From NCBI GenBank assembly GCA_001767525.1, contig MELF01000008.1, positions 1 through 64,000 on the forward strand: a DNA stretch of 64,000 nt, written 5' to 3'. This stretch comes from Acidobacteria bacterium RIFCSPLOWO2_12_FULL_68_19. GTDB taxonomy: Bacteria; Acidobacteriota; Vicinamibacteria; Vicinamibacterales; UBA2999. The notes beneath the pieces were generated by a model. That model did no database searches, was not told where the DNA came from, and saw only the letters and a program-made list of their open reading frames with translations. Below, one piece after another: positions 9,231 through 16,414 of the stretch (position 1 is the stretch's first letter; every line of letters starts with the position of its first letter). A program made the translations under genes and the position numbers.

Positions 9231-9680
9231 ATGGATCTCAGCAATCTGAAACCGGCCGAGGGATCGAAGTTCTCGCCCAAGCGCGTGGGACGCGGCCCCG
9301 GATCGGGCAGCGGCACGCAGGCTGGCCGGGGCCACAAGGGGGCGAAGTCGCGGTCCGGCTTCAAGTTCAAGCGAGGCTTCGAAGGCGGACAGATGCCGCT
9401 GCACCGGCGGATGCCGAAGCGCGGTTTCCACAACCAGTTCCGCACGGAGTACGCCGTCGTGAACCTCGACACCCTGGCCGAGCGCTTCGAGGCGGGAACG
9501 GTGATCACGCCGGAGCTGCTGCGCGAGCGGGGGCTCGTGCGCAGCCGGCATCAGCGGATCAAGGTGCTGGCGCGGGGCGAGATCGCCAAGACGCTGACCG
9601 TCCGCGCCCACAAGTTCAGCGGCAAGGCAGCCGAGAAGATTGCCGCCTCCGGCGGCGTCGCCGAGGTGCTCGGAGCGTAG
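9231..9680 (+). CDS. rplO: 50S ribosomal protein L15
   Basis: L15 is a late assembly protein spanning the 50S subunit. The 149 residues begin [14 protein letters not shown] followed by the glycine-rich basic block [20 protein letters not shown] and [18 protein letters not shown]. The C-terminus is the globular L15e-like domain. It is 2 nt from secY, as expected for the spc operon. Confidence 0.97.
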   Translation: MDLSNLKPAEGSKFSPKRVGRGPGSGSGTQAGRGHKGAKSRSGFKFKRGFEGGQMPLHRRMPKRGFHNQFRTEYAVVNLDTLAERFEAGTVITPELLRERGLVRSRHQRIKVLARGEIAKTLTVRAHKFSGKAAEKIAASGGVAEVLGA

Positions 9681-9682
9681 CC

Positions 9683-11071
9683 ATGGACAACCCGCTCAAG
9701 AACCTGTGGGCCGTCGCCGATCTGCGCAATCGCGTGCTCTTCACGCTGGGGCTGATCGGCGTCTACCGCGTCGGCGGCGTCATCCCGACGCCCGGCGTCA
9801 ACACCGAGGCGCTGGCGATCCTGGCCGAGCAGACCCAGAACACGATGTTCGGGCTGTACAACATGTTCTCCGGCGGCAACCTGTCGCAGATGACGATCTT
9901 CGCGCTCGGAGTGATGCCGTACATCAGCGCCTCGATCATCCTGCAGTTGCTGACGGTGGTGTGGCCCACGCTCGAGCGCCTCTCGAAGGAGGGCGAGCTC
10001 GGTCGCCGCAAGATCACGCAGTACACGCGCTACCTGACGTTCGCGCTCTCGGCCGTCCAGTCGCTCGGCATCGCGTTCTTCCTGGAGCGGCAGACGCAGA
10101 TCGCCGGCGGCCTGCCCCTCGTGTACGACCCGGGCTGGGCGTTCCGTTTCATGTGCGTGGTCACGATGACGACCGGCACGATGTTCGTGATGTGGCTCGG
10201 CGAACAAATCACCGAGCGCGGCGTCGGCAACGGCATGTCGCTCATCATCTTCGCCGGGATCGTCGTCGGCCTGCCGTCGGCGGTGCTCACCACGTTCGAC
10301 CAGATGCGGACGGGGCAGTTGAGCCTGCTGCGGATCGTGTTCCTGAGCGTCATGATGGTGGCCGTGGTCGGCGCGATCATCTTCGTCGAGCGCGGACATC
10401 GCCGGATCACGGTGCAGTACGCCAAGCGAGTGGTCGGACGGCGGCAGTACGGCGGCGCCAGCACGCACATCCCGCTCAAGGTGAACACGGGGGGCGTCAT
10501 TCCGGTGATCTTCGCCTCCTCCATCCTGGCGTTTCCCGCGACGGTCGCCATGATGTTTCAGAGCGGCACGTGGGGACGCGCGGTGGCCGACCAGTTGGCG
10601 TACGGCATGCCGCTCTACAACCTGCTGTACGTGGTCGGCATCATCTTCTTCTGCTACTTCTACACGGCGATCATCTTCAATCCTGATGACGTCGCGGAGA
10701 ACATGCGCAAGTACGGCGGCTTCATCCCGGGCATCAGGCCGGGCAAGCGGACCGCGGAGCACATCGACACGATCCTCGCCCGCCTGACATTGGTGGGCGC
10801 GCTCTACCTGGCGTGCGTCGCGCTGCTGCCGGAGTTCCTGCTGACCGGGTTCCGCGTCGCGCCGATCCCGTTCATCGGCGAGCAGCTCGACGCGATGCTG
10901 CCGGCCTGGTTCACCCAGGGCGCGGGGGTCACCTTCTACTTCGGCGGCACGTCGCTGCTGATCGTCGTCGGTGTCGCGATGGACACCGTCAACCAGGTGG
11001 AGTCGCAGCTCATCATGCGGCACTACGACGGCTTCATGAAGAAGACGCGGATCCGCGGCCGCCGCGGCTAG
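9683..11071 (+). CDS. secY: Protein translocase subunit SecY
   Basis: SecY is the channel of the Sec translocon in the cytoplasmic membrane. The 462-residue protein has the ten expected hydrophobic helices. Motifs include GVIPTPGVN near the N-terminus, the plug-region GGNLSQMTIFALGVMPYIS, WLGEQITERGVGNGMSLIIF, and the C-terminal loop DDVAENMRKYGGFIPGIRPG needed for SecA. It is encoded between rplO and adk, 3 nt before adk. Confidence 0.98.
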   Translation: MDNPLKNLWAVADLRNRVLFTLGLIGVYRVGGVIPTPGVNTEALAILAEQTQNTMFGLYNMFSGGNLSQMTIFALGVMPYISASIILQLLTVVWPTLERLSKEGELGRRKITQYTRYLTFALSAVQSLGIAFFLERQTQIAGGLPLVYDPGWAFRFMCVVTMTTGTMFVMWLGEQITERGVGNGMSLIIFAGIVVGLPSAVLTTFDQMRTGQLSLLRIVFLSVMMVAVVGAIIFVERGHRRITVQYAKRVVGRRQYGGASTHIPLKVNTGGVIPVIFASSILAFPATVAMMFQSGTWGRAVADQLAYGMPLYNLLYVVGIIFFCYFYTAIIFNPDDVAENMRKYGGFIPGIRPGKRTAEHIDTILARLTLVGALYLACVALLPEFLLTGFRVAPIPFIGEQLDAMLPAWFTQGAGVTFYFGGTSLLIVVGVAMDTVNQVESQLIMRHYDGFMKKTRIRGRRG

Positions 11072-11074
11072 CCG

Positions 11075-11770
11075 ATGGCGCTCAACGTCATCATGCTGGG
11101 CCCTCCGGGCGCCGGCAAGGGCACGCAGGCCGAGCGGTTCGCCGCCCGGCACGCCCTGCCGAAGATCTCGACGGGCGAGATGCTGCGCGACGGGATCAAG
11201 CGGGGCCTGCCGCTGGCGCTGAAGGCCAAGGAGAAGATCGACCGCGGCGAGCTCGTCGACGATCGGACCATGATCGGCATCGTCCGGGAACGACTGAGCC
11301 GCGACGACACGAACGCCGGATTCGTGCTCGACGGATTTCCGCGAACGGTCTTCCAGGGACGCGAGCTGGATGCGATGATGGAGGAGCTCGGAAAAGGTCC
11401 CCTCATCGTCATCGACATCACCGTGCCGGAAGAAGAGCTCGTCCGGCGCCTGGCGGCCAGGCGCGTCTGCTCGACCTGCGGCATGAACGCCGAGCCGATC
11501 GGCGAGGTCGCGAGCGTCTGCCGGCGCTGCGGCGGCACGTTCGCTCACCGCGCCGACGATGACGATCGCGTCGTGCGGGAGCGCCTGCGGGTGTACGCGG
11601 AACAGACGAAGCCGGTTGTCGATTACTACGTGGGGCGGCCGACGTTCCGAGCGGTCAACGGCGCACAGCCGCCGGACCGGGTCGCCGACGAGCTGGAGGC
11701 GACGATCGTCGATGCGGCACGGACTCTCGTCGGATTCGCCCTGGGAGCGCAGGGGCAAGCCGGCCGATGA
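11075..11770 (+). CDS. adk: Adenylate kinase (zinc LID form)
   Basis: Adenylate kinase converts AMP and ATP to two ADP. The 231-residue product has the P-loop GPPGAGKGTQA (about 8-18), the AMP-binding STGEMLR and the DGFPRT motif. The LID domain has four cysteines, C132, C135, C149 and C152, so it is the zinc-stabilised long form common outside enterobacteria. The stop overlaps the map start (ATGA, 11767-11770). Confidence 0.97.
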   Translation: MALNVIMLGPPGAGKGTQAERFAARHALPKISTGEMLRDGIKRGLPLALKAKEKIDRGELVDDRTMIGIVRERLSRDDTNAGFVLDGFPRTVFQGRELDAMMEELGKGPLIVIDITVPEEELVRRLAARRVCSTCGMNAEPIGEVASVCRRCGGTFAHRADDDDRVVRERLRVYAEQTKPVVDYYVGRPTFRAVNGAQPPDRVADELEATIVDAARTLVGFALGAQGQAGR

Positions 11771-12564
11771 TCGTCTGCCGATCGAAGGCGGAGATCGAGA
11801 AGCTGCGGCGGGTCAATCGGCTCGTCGCGCGGATTCTGGCCGACATCCGGCGGATGGCGGTGCCAGGGGCGACGACCAGGGAGATCGATGCGGCCGCCGA
11901 GGCGCTCGTTGGCGAGGCGGGTGCGGTGCCGGCGTTCAAGGGGTACCACGGGTACCCGGCCACCGTATGCGCGTCGATCAACGAGCAGGTGGTGCACGGG
12001 ATCCCGTCGAACCGCCGCCTGGCCGAGGGCGACGTCCTCTCGCTCGACATAGGTGCGAAGCTGGACGGCTTCTTCGGCGACTGTGCGGTGACGGTGCCCG
12101 TGGGGCGGGTGTCCGACGATGCCGTCCGGCTGCTCCGCGTCACCGAGGAGGCGCTGTTCCACGGCATCGAGGCGGTGCGGCCGGGCGTCCGCGTCTCCGA
12201 TATCGGCGCCGCCGTGCAGCGCCACGTCGAGGCGCACGGCTTTTCCGTCGTCCGGGAGTTCGTCGGGCACGGTATCGGGACCGCGCTGCACGAGGAGCCG
12301 CAGATCGCCAACTACGGTCCCGGCGGCTACGGGCCGCGGCTGGCGGAGGGGATGGTGCTCGCGATCGAGCCGATGGTGAATCGCGGGGGTCCTGGCGTGA
12401 AGGTGCTGGGCGACGGCTGGACCGCGGTGACGCGCGACGGGAGCCTCTCGGCCCACTTCGAGCACACGGTGGTCGTGACGCTCGACGGCTGCGAGATCCT
12501 GACGTTGCTCGAGGACGACGCGTCGCGGGTGCGCGAGCGCATGGGCGCGGCGGTTCGCTCGTGA
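11767..12564 (+). CDS. map: Methionine aminopeptidase, type I
   Basis: It removes the N-terminal methionine from nascent proteins. The 265-residue product keeps all metal ligands in order: the Asp of LSLDIGAK, the Asp of FGDCAV, the His of GHGIGTALHEEP, the Glu of AIEPM and the Glu of FEHTVVVT. The substrate-site His is in INEQVVHGIPS. No N-terminal zinc-finger extension is present. It is coupled to adk by a 4-nt overlap and followed by infA after 4 nt. Confidence 0.97.
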   Translation: MIVCRSKAEIEKLRRVNRLVARILADIRRMAVPGATTREIDAAAEALVGEAGAVPAFKGYHGYPATVCASINEQVVHGIPSNRRLAEGDVLSLDIGAKLDGFFGDCAVTVPVGRVSDDAVRLLRVTEEALFHGIEAVRPGVRVSDIGAAVQRHVEAHGFSVVREFVGHGIGTALHEEPQIANYGPGGYGPRLAEGMVLAIEPMVNRGGPGVKVLGDGWTAVTRDGSLSAHFEHTVVVTLDGCEILTLLEDDASRVRERMGAAVRS

Positions 12565-12568
12565 CGGC

Positions 12569-12772
12569 ATGGAGCGGCAGGTCGAGGGCGTCGTCGAGGC
12601 GCAGCTGCCGAGCGGCTTGTACCGGGTGTCGATCGACGGCAAGACGGCGATTACCGCGCACATCGGCGGTGGCCTGGAGCGGAACTTCATCCGGCTGCTC
12701 GTTGGCGACAGGGTCGTCGTGGAACTGACGGCGCGCGACCGGACGCGCGGCCGGATCGTGAGGAAGCGGTAA
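12569..12772 (+). CDS. infA: Translation initiation factor IF-1
   Basis: IF-1 occupies the ribosomal A site during initiation. The 67-residue OB-fold protein has VEGVVEAQLPSGLYRVSIDG, HIGGGLERNFIRLLVGDRV and DRTRGRIVRKR, matching IF-1. The usual length is 71-72; the N-terminal acidic leader (MAKEDxIE) is replaced by MERQ. No better start lies upstream in frame, so the short N-terminus appears real. Confidence 0.95.
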   Translation: MERQVEGVVEAQLPSGLYRVSIDGKTAITAHIGGGLERNFIRLLVGDRVVVELTARDRTRGRIVRKR

Positions 12773-12781
12773 GGGCGGCCT

Positions 12782-12895
12782 ATGAAGGTACGAGCATCGG
12801 TCAAGCGAATTTGCGACAAGTGCAAGATCGTGCGGCGGCGCGGTGTCGTTCGCGTGATTTGCACGAATTCGAAACACAAGCAGAGGCAAGGCTGA
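12782..12895 (+). CDS. rpmJ: 50S ribosomal protein L36
   Basis: L36 is the smallest ribosomal protein, 37 residues here, with zinc ligands C11, C14, C27 and H32 ([26 protein letters not shown]). This is the zinc-binding C+ type. It lies in the standard place between infA and rpsM. Its TGA stop overlaps the first unit of a GAGGCCT-like heptad repeat. Confidence 0.96.
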   Translation: MKVRASVKRICDKCKIVRRRGVVRVICTNSKHKQRQG

Positions 12896-12921
12896 GGCCT
12901 GGGGCCCGAGGCCTGGAGCCG
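12894..12921. repeat. GGCCTGA-class heptad repeat (rpmJ-rpsM gap)
   Basis: Four consecutive 7-mers, GAGGCCT, GGGGCCC, GAGGCCT and GGAGCCG, fill the start of the 40-bp rpmJ-rpsM gap. They are partly self-complementary. The same unit family recurs at 45580-45646 and 46961-47037. Confidence 0.85.
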
Positions 12922-12935
12922 ACAAGGATCGACGT

Positions 12936-13310
12936 ATGGCACGTATCGCAGGCATCGACCTGCCGCGCACGAAGCGGATCGAGATCGGGCTGACGTATAT
13001 CTACGGGATCGGCCGGAAGCGGTCGAACGACATCCTGACCTCCGCCGGGGTGAGCCCGGACGTGCGCGTCAAGGACCTGTCGGAAGAGGACGTGCGGAAG
13101 ATCAGCCGCGTGATCGAAGAAGTCGGCGGTGTCGAGGGTGACCTCCGCAAGGAAGTGTCGATGAACGTCAAGCGGCTGATGGAAATCGGCTGCTACCGCG
13201 GCCTTCGGCACCGGCGCAACCTGCCGGTGCGCGGCCAGCGGACGCGCACGAACGCGCGGACGCGGAAGGGCCCGCGCAAGGGCGCGATCGCGAAGAAGAA
13301 GACGGTGTAA
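12936..13310 (+). CDS. rpsM: 30S ribosomal protein S13
   Basis: S13 sits in the 30S head, contacts P-site tRNA with its C-terminal tail and forms bridges to L5. The 124-residue product begins [21 protein letters not shown] and has [28 protein letters not shown] and the basic tail [17 protein letters not shown]. All are canonical. Confidence 0.97.
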   Translation: MARIAGIDLPRTKRIEIGLTYIYGIGRKRSNDILTSAGVSPDVRVKDLSEEDVRKISRVIEEVGGVEGDLRKEVSMNVKRLMEIGCYRGLRHRRNLPVRGQRTRTNARTRKGPRKGAIAKKKTV

Positions 13311-13313
13311 TCA

Positions 13314-13763
13314 ATGGCCAAGACTGATCCGACTGCGGCGGCGACCGGCGCCGAGACGAAGGCCGAGGGGGCGAAGAAGCCCCGGAAGACGTTCAAGAAG
13401 CGCGGCGAGAAGCGGGTGGTGCACCACGGCTACGTGCACATCCACGCCTCGTTCAACAACACGCACATCACGATCACCGATACCGAGGGGAACGTGATTG
13501 CGTGGTCGAGCGCCGGCGGCATTGGCTTCAAGGGATCGCGGAAGGGGACGCCGTTTGCCGCGACCCAGGCGGCAATCGCCGCCGCCAACGCGGCCAAGAA
13601 CTACGGTCTGCGGACCGCCGAGGTGCGCGTGAAGGGGCCGGGGTCCGGGCGTGAGTCGGCGATCAGGGCGCTGCAGACGATCGGCATCGAGGTGAAGTCG
13701 ATCCGCGACGTCACGCCGATTCCGCACAACGGCTGCCGCCCCACGAAGAGGAGAAGGGTGTAG
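13314..13763 (+). CDS. rpsK: 30S ribosomal protein S11
   Basis: S11 lies on the 30S platform near the mRNA exit. The conserved core starts about residue 38: [39 protein letters not shown], then [13 protein letters not shown] and the C-terminal [11 protein letters not shown]. The first 37 residues are a Lys/Ala-rich extension, making 149 residues against about 129 normally. ATG 13314 directly follows rpsM. Confidence 0.96.
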   Translation: MAKTDPTAAATGAETKAEGAKKPRKTFKKRGEKRVVHHGYVHIHASFNNTHITITDTEGNVIAWSSAGGIGFKGSRKGTPFAATQAAIAAANAAKNYGLRTAEVRVKGPGSGRESAIRALQTIGIEVKSIRDVTPIPHNGCRPTKRRRV

Positions 13764-13767
13764 ATCG

Positions 13768-14397
13768 ATGGCGAGATACATTGGCCCCGTCTGCCGCCTG
13801 TGCCGCCGGGAGGCGATGAAGCTGTTCCTCAAGGGCGAGCGCTGCTACGCCGAGAAGTGCGCCATCGAGAAGCGGAACTTCGCGCCCGGGCAACACGGCA
13901 AGACGCGGAAATCGAAACTGGCCGGCTACGGCGTACAGCTGCGCGAGAAGCAGAAGGTGAAGCGCATCTACGGGGTGCTGGAGGATCAGTTCCGCCGCTA
14001 TTTCGAGCAGGCGGAGCGGACGCGCGGGATCACCGGCGAGACGCTGTTGCAGTTGCTCGAGCGGCGGCTCGACAACGTGGCGTACCGGCTCGGCTTCGCC
14101 ACCTAGCGTCCGCAGGCACGCCAGCTCGTGCGGCACGGCCATTTCACCGTGAACGGCCGCAAGGTGGACGTCCCGTCGTACTCGGTGAAGCCCGGCGACG
14201 TCGTCGCCGTCCGCGAGCGCAGCCGGAAGACGCCGTCGATCCTCCATGCCATGGAGGAGGTGAAGGGGCGCGGGATCCCGGAGTGGCTCCAGCTCGACCC
14301 GGAGGCGATGTCGGCCCGTGTCAGTTCGGTCCCGACGCGCGAGCAGATCAACCTGCCGGTACAGGAATCGCTCATCGTCGAGCTGTACTCGAAATAG
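13768..14397 (+). CDS. rpsD: 30S ribosomal protein S4 interrupted by an in-frame TAG
   Basis: S4 is a primary 16S rRNA-binding protein, essential for 30S assembly. The frame encodes a full-length S4 of 209 positions, but codon 113 (14104-14106) is TAG. Zinc ligands C9, C12, C26 and C31 lie in the N-terminus. Upstream of the stop is [15 protein letters not shown]; downstream in the same frame is [20 protein letters not shown], continuing to a normal end ELYSK. S4 proteins normally have Ser or Thr here, so TCG to TAG by one substitution is the simplest cause. TAG is a normal stop for neighbouring genes. GTG 14128 could allow restart, but this would split the S4 RNA-binding domain. Sequence error, suppression, or a second rpsD elsewhere are the options. 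Confidence 0.9.
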
Positions 14398-14413
14398 CGG
14401 GGAGTTCGGAGTC

Positions 14414-14505
14414 GGTAGCCGGCAGTCGGTGGCCGGGGGTGGCTACCGGCCACCACCTACCGGCTACCGGCTACCAGCTACCGGCTACCAGCTACAGACT
14501 GGTTC
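14414..14505. repeat. CGGTAGC-class hairpin and arrays (rpsD-rpoA gap)
   Basis: The 213-bp gap between rpsD and rpoA contains a left arm (14414-14436, starting GGTAGCCGG) and a right arm (14446-14468, ending CGGCTACC) that pair at 20 of 23 positions. Further inverted units (GCTACCG, GCTACCA) follow to about 14505. The rest of the gap to 14610 has smaller GC-rich inverted repeats such as CCGCAG/CTGCGG. Confidence 0.9.
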
Positions 14506-14610
14506 GCACCCGTCGGCCCGCAGCCCTACGGACCTGCGGCGGGAGGCCGGCGGAGACACACTGCAGGTCCGGAGGCCGGAGCTGCCGGCCCGTTCGCGAA
14601 AGGACACACG

Positions 14611-15597
14611 ATGCTCTGGAAAGGATTTCAGCGCCCCAAGCGGCTCGAGTTCGAGCGCGAGACGCTCACGGATCGGTTCGGCCGGTTCTGCGCCCAGCCG
14701 TTCGAGCGCGGCTTCGGCACCACCATTGGCAACGCGATGCGCCGTGTGCTGCTCTCGTCCATCGAGGGCGCGGCGATCACCGCGGTCAAGATCGACGGCG
14801 TGTTGCACGAGTTCTCGCCGATTCCCGGCGTGGTCGAGGACGCGACCGACATCATCCTCAACCTGAAGCAGATTCCGCTGAAGCTGCACACCGACGCGAC
14901 CAAGACGCTCTACCTGCGCGTCGACAAGCCTGGCGTCGTGCGCGCCAAGGACATCGATACCGACGCGGACGTCGAGATCCTCGAGCCCGAAGCGCACATC
15001 GCGACGATCGCCGAGCACGGCACACTGCACATGGAGCTGCGGATGAAGCGCGGCCGTGGGTACGTGTCGGCCGACAAGAACTTCGACGAAGATCTCGGCA
15101 TCGGCTGGATCCCGATCGATTCGGTGCACTCGCCGGTGAAGAAGGTGAACTACCTGGTCGAGGCGGCGCGTCTGGGCCAGACGACCGACTACGACAAGCT
15201 GACGATCGATGTCTGGACGAACGGATCGGTCACCGCGAGCGACGCGGTGTCGCTCGCCGCGAAGCTGATTCGCGACCATCTGAATATCTTCATCAACCTC
15301 GAAGACGCCGACGAGGAAGCCCAGGAAGCCCAGGCCGACCAGCAGCGCGCCGTCGTGGCCAACGAGAACCTCGACAAGAGCGTCGAGGAACTGGAGCTGT
15401 CGGTCCGCTCGTACAACTGCCTCAAGAATGCGAACATCCGCACCATCCGCGAGCTGGTGCAGAAGACCGAGGCGGAGATGCTGCGGACGAAGAACTTCGG
15501 CCGCAAGTCGCTCAACGAGATCAAGGAGATCCTGCACGGCATGGGTCTCAGCCTCGGCATGCGGCTCGACCAGCCGGTCCAGGTGCAGACGGAGTAG
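14611..15597 (+). CDS. rpoA: DNA-directed RNA polymerase alpha subunit
   Basis: Alpha dimerises to nucleate RNA polymerase assembly, and its C-terminal domain binds UP elements and activators. The 328-residue product has the N-terminal domain motif [20 protein letters not shown] (about 31-50). The C-terminal helix-hairpin-helix domain reads [19 protein letters not shown], followed by [15 protein letters not shown]. The linker (about 230-260) is acidic and Gln/Ala-rich. AAAGGACAC precedes ATG 14611. Confidence 0.98.
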   Translation: MLWKGFQRPKRLEFERETLTDRFGRFCAQPFERGFGTTIGNAMRRVLLSSIEGAAITAVKIDGVLHEFSPIPGVVEDATDIILNLKQIPLKLHTDATKTLYLRVDKPGVVRAKDIDTDADVEILEPEAHIATIAEHGTLHMELRMKRGRGYVSADKNFDEDLGIGWIPIDSVHSPVKKVNYLVEAARLGQTTDYDKLTIDVWTNGSVTASDAVSLAAKLIRDHLNIFINLEDADEEAQEAQADQQRAVVANENLDKSVEELELSVRSYNCLKNANIRTIRELVQKTEAEMLRTKNFGRKSLNEIKEILHGMGLSLGMRLDQPVQVQTE

Positions 15598-15609
15598 GAA
15601 GCGCCAGCC

Positions 15610-16197
15610 ATGAGACACAACGTTGCACACCGCAAGCTCGGGCGCGTGACGGAGCACCGGGTGGCGCTGCTGCGCAATCAGGCGATCGCGCTGCTCAGGC
15701 ACGAGCGCATCGAGACGACCGTGCCCAAGGCGAAGGAGCTGCGGCCGTTCGTCGAGCGCCTCATCACCATTGCCAAGCGCGGTGTCGCCTCCGGCGGCGC
15801 CGACGGCAACGCGCTGCACGCGCGCCGGCTCGTCCTGGCCGAGCTCCCCGACACGTCGGTGGTCGGTAAATTGTTCGACATCATCGCGCCCAGGTTCGCG
15901 GAGCGGCCGGGCGGCTACACGCGGATCCTGCGCGTCGGGTTCCGGCGCGGCGATTCCGCCGAAGTCGCCCAGGTCGAGCTCGTCGGCAGCGAGTACAACC
16001 CGCGCGCGGCCGCGGACAAGACGGAGAAGGAAGCCGCCAAGCCGAAGTCCAAGGGCGTCGGCGAGCGGATCAAGGCGGCCGCCCAGCGGATGCGCGGCGG
16101 CAAGAAGGACGAGGCCGCCTCGAAGGCGCAGGCCGGTGGCCAGACCCGGGGCGCCGCGCGCAAGCCGACGACCCCACGGAAGGCCGGCGGGTCGTAG
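15610..16197 (+). CDS. rplQ: 50S ribosomal protein L17 with long basic tail
   Basis: L17 borders the tunnel exit. Residues 1-125 match the family: [40 protein letters not shown] and [15 protein letters not shown]. The family usually ends at 115-130. Here a Lys/Ala/Gly-rich tail continues to residue 195, probably disordered and RNA-binding. It is the last gene of the alpha operon; a GC hairpin follows at 16220-16245. Confidence 0.96.
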   Translation: MRHNVAHRKLGRVTEHRVALLRNQAIALLRHERIETTVPKAKELRPFVERLITIAKRGVASGGADGNALHARRLVLAELPDTSVVGKLFDIIAPRFAERPGGYTRILRVGFRRGDSAEVAQVELVGSEYNPRAAADKTEKEAAKPKSKGVGERIKAAAQRMRGGKKDEAASKAQAGGQTRGAARKPTTPRKAGGS

Positions 16198-16219
16198 TCG
16201 GCGCTCATACGGAACGACA

Positions 16220-16245
16220 GAGGCGGGCCCGATAGGCCCCGCCTC
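16220..16245 (+). terminator. Hairpin after rplQ
   Basis: GAGGCGGG (16220-16227) and CCCGCCTC (16238-16245) form an 8-bp perfect stem 23 nt after the rplQ stop. No T-run follows, so termination would be weak or protein-assisted. It marks the end of the ribosomal supercluster. The rest of the 217-bp gap to 16414 shows no clear promoter. Confidence 0.6.
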
Positions 16246-16414
16246 CCCATCGCAGTCGTCGGTCTCCTCTCCCGGAAACCGCGGTTGACGCTGCTCGTGC
16301 CCTCCATCGTTTCCCGTCCCGCACGAGAACTCCAAGTGTCTTCACCTCAATGACTTGGCACAACAGTCCGGGAGCGGCCGGGACGGCAGCGCTGTTGCTC
16401 GCCACCAGGGCGCG

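Noticed and set aside
13768-14397. Reassignment of TAG as a sense codon
   Set aside because: TAG ends tuf, rpsJ, rplC, rplX-region neighbours and pilR at normal C-termini, so it acts as a stop in this genome.
16355-16375. TTGGCACAACAG as a sigma-54 promoter
   Set aside because: The -12 TTGC element is absent at the required distance.
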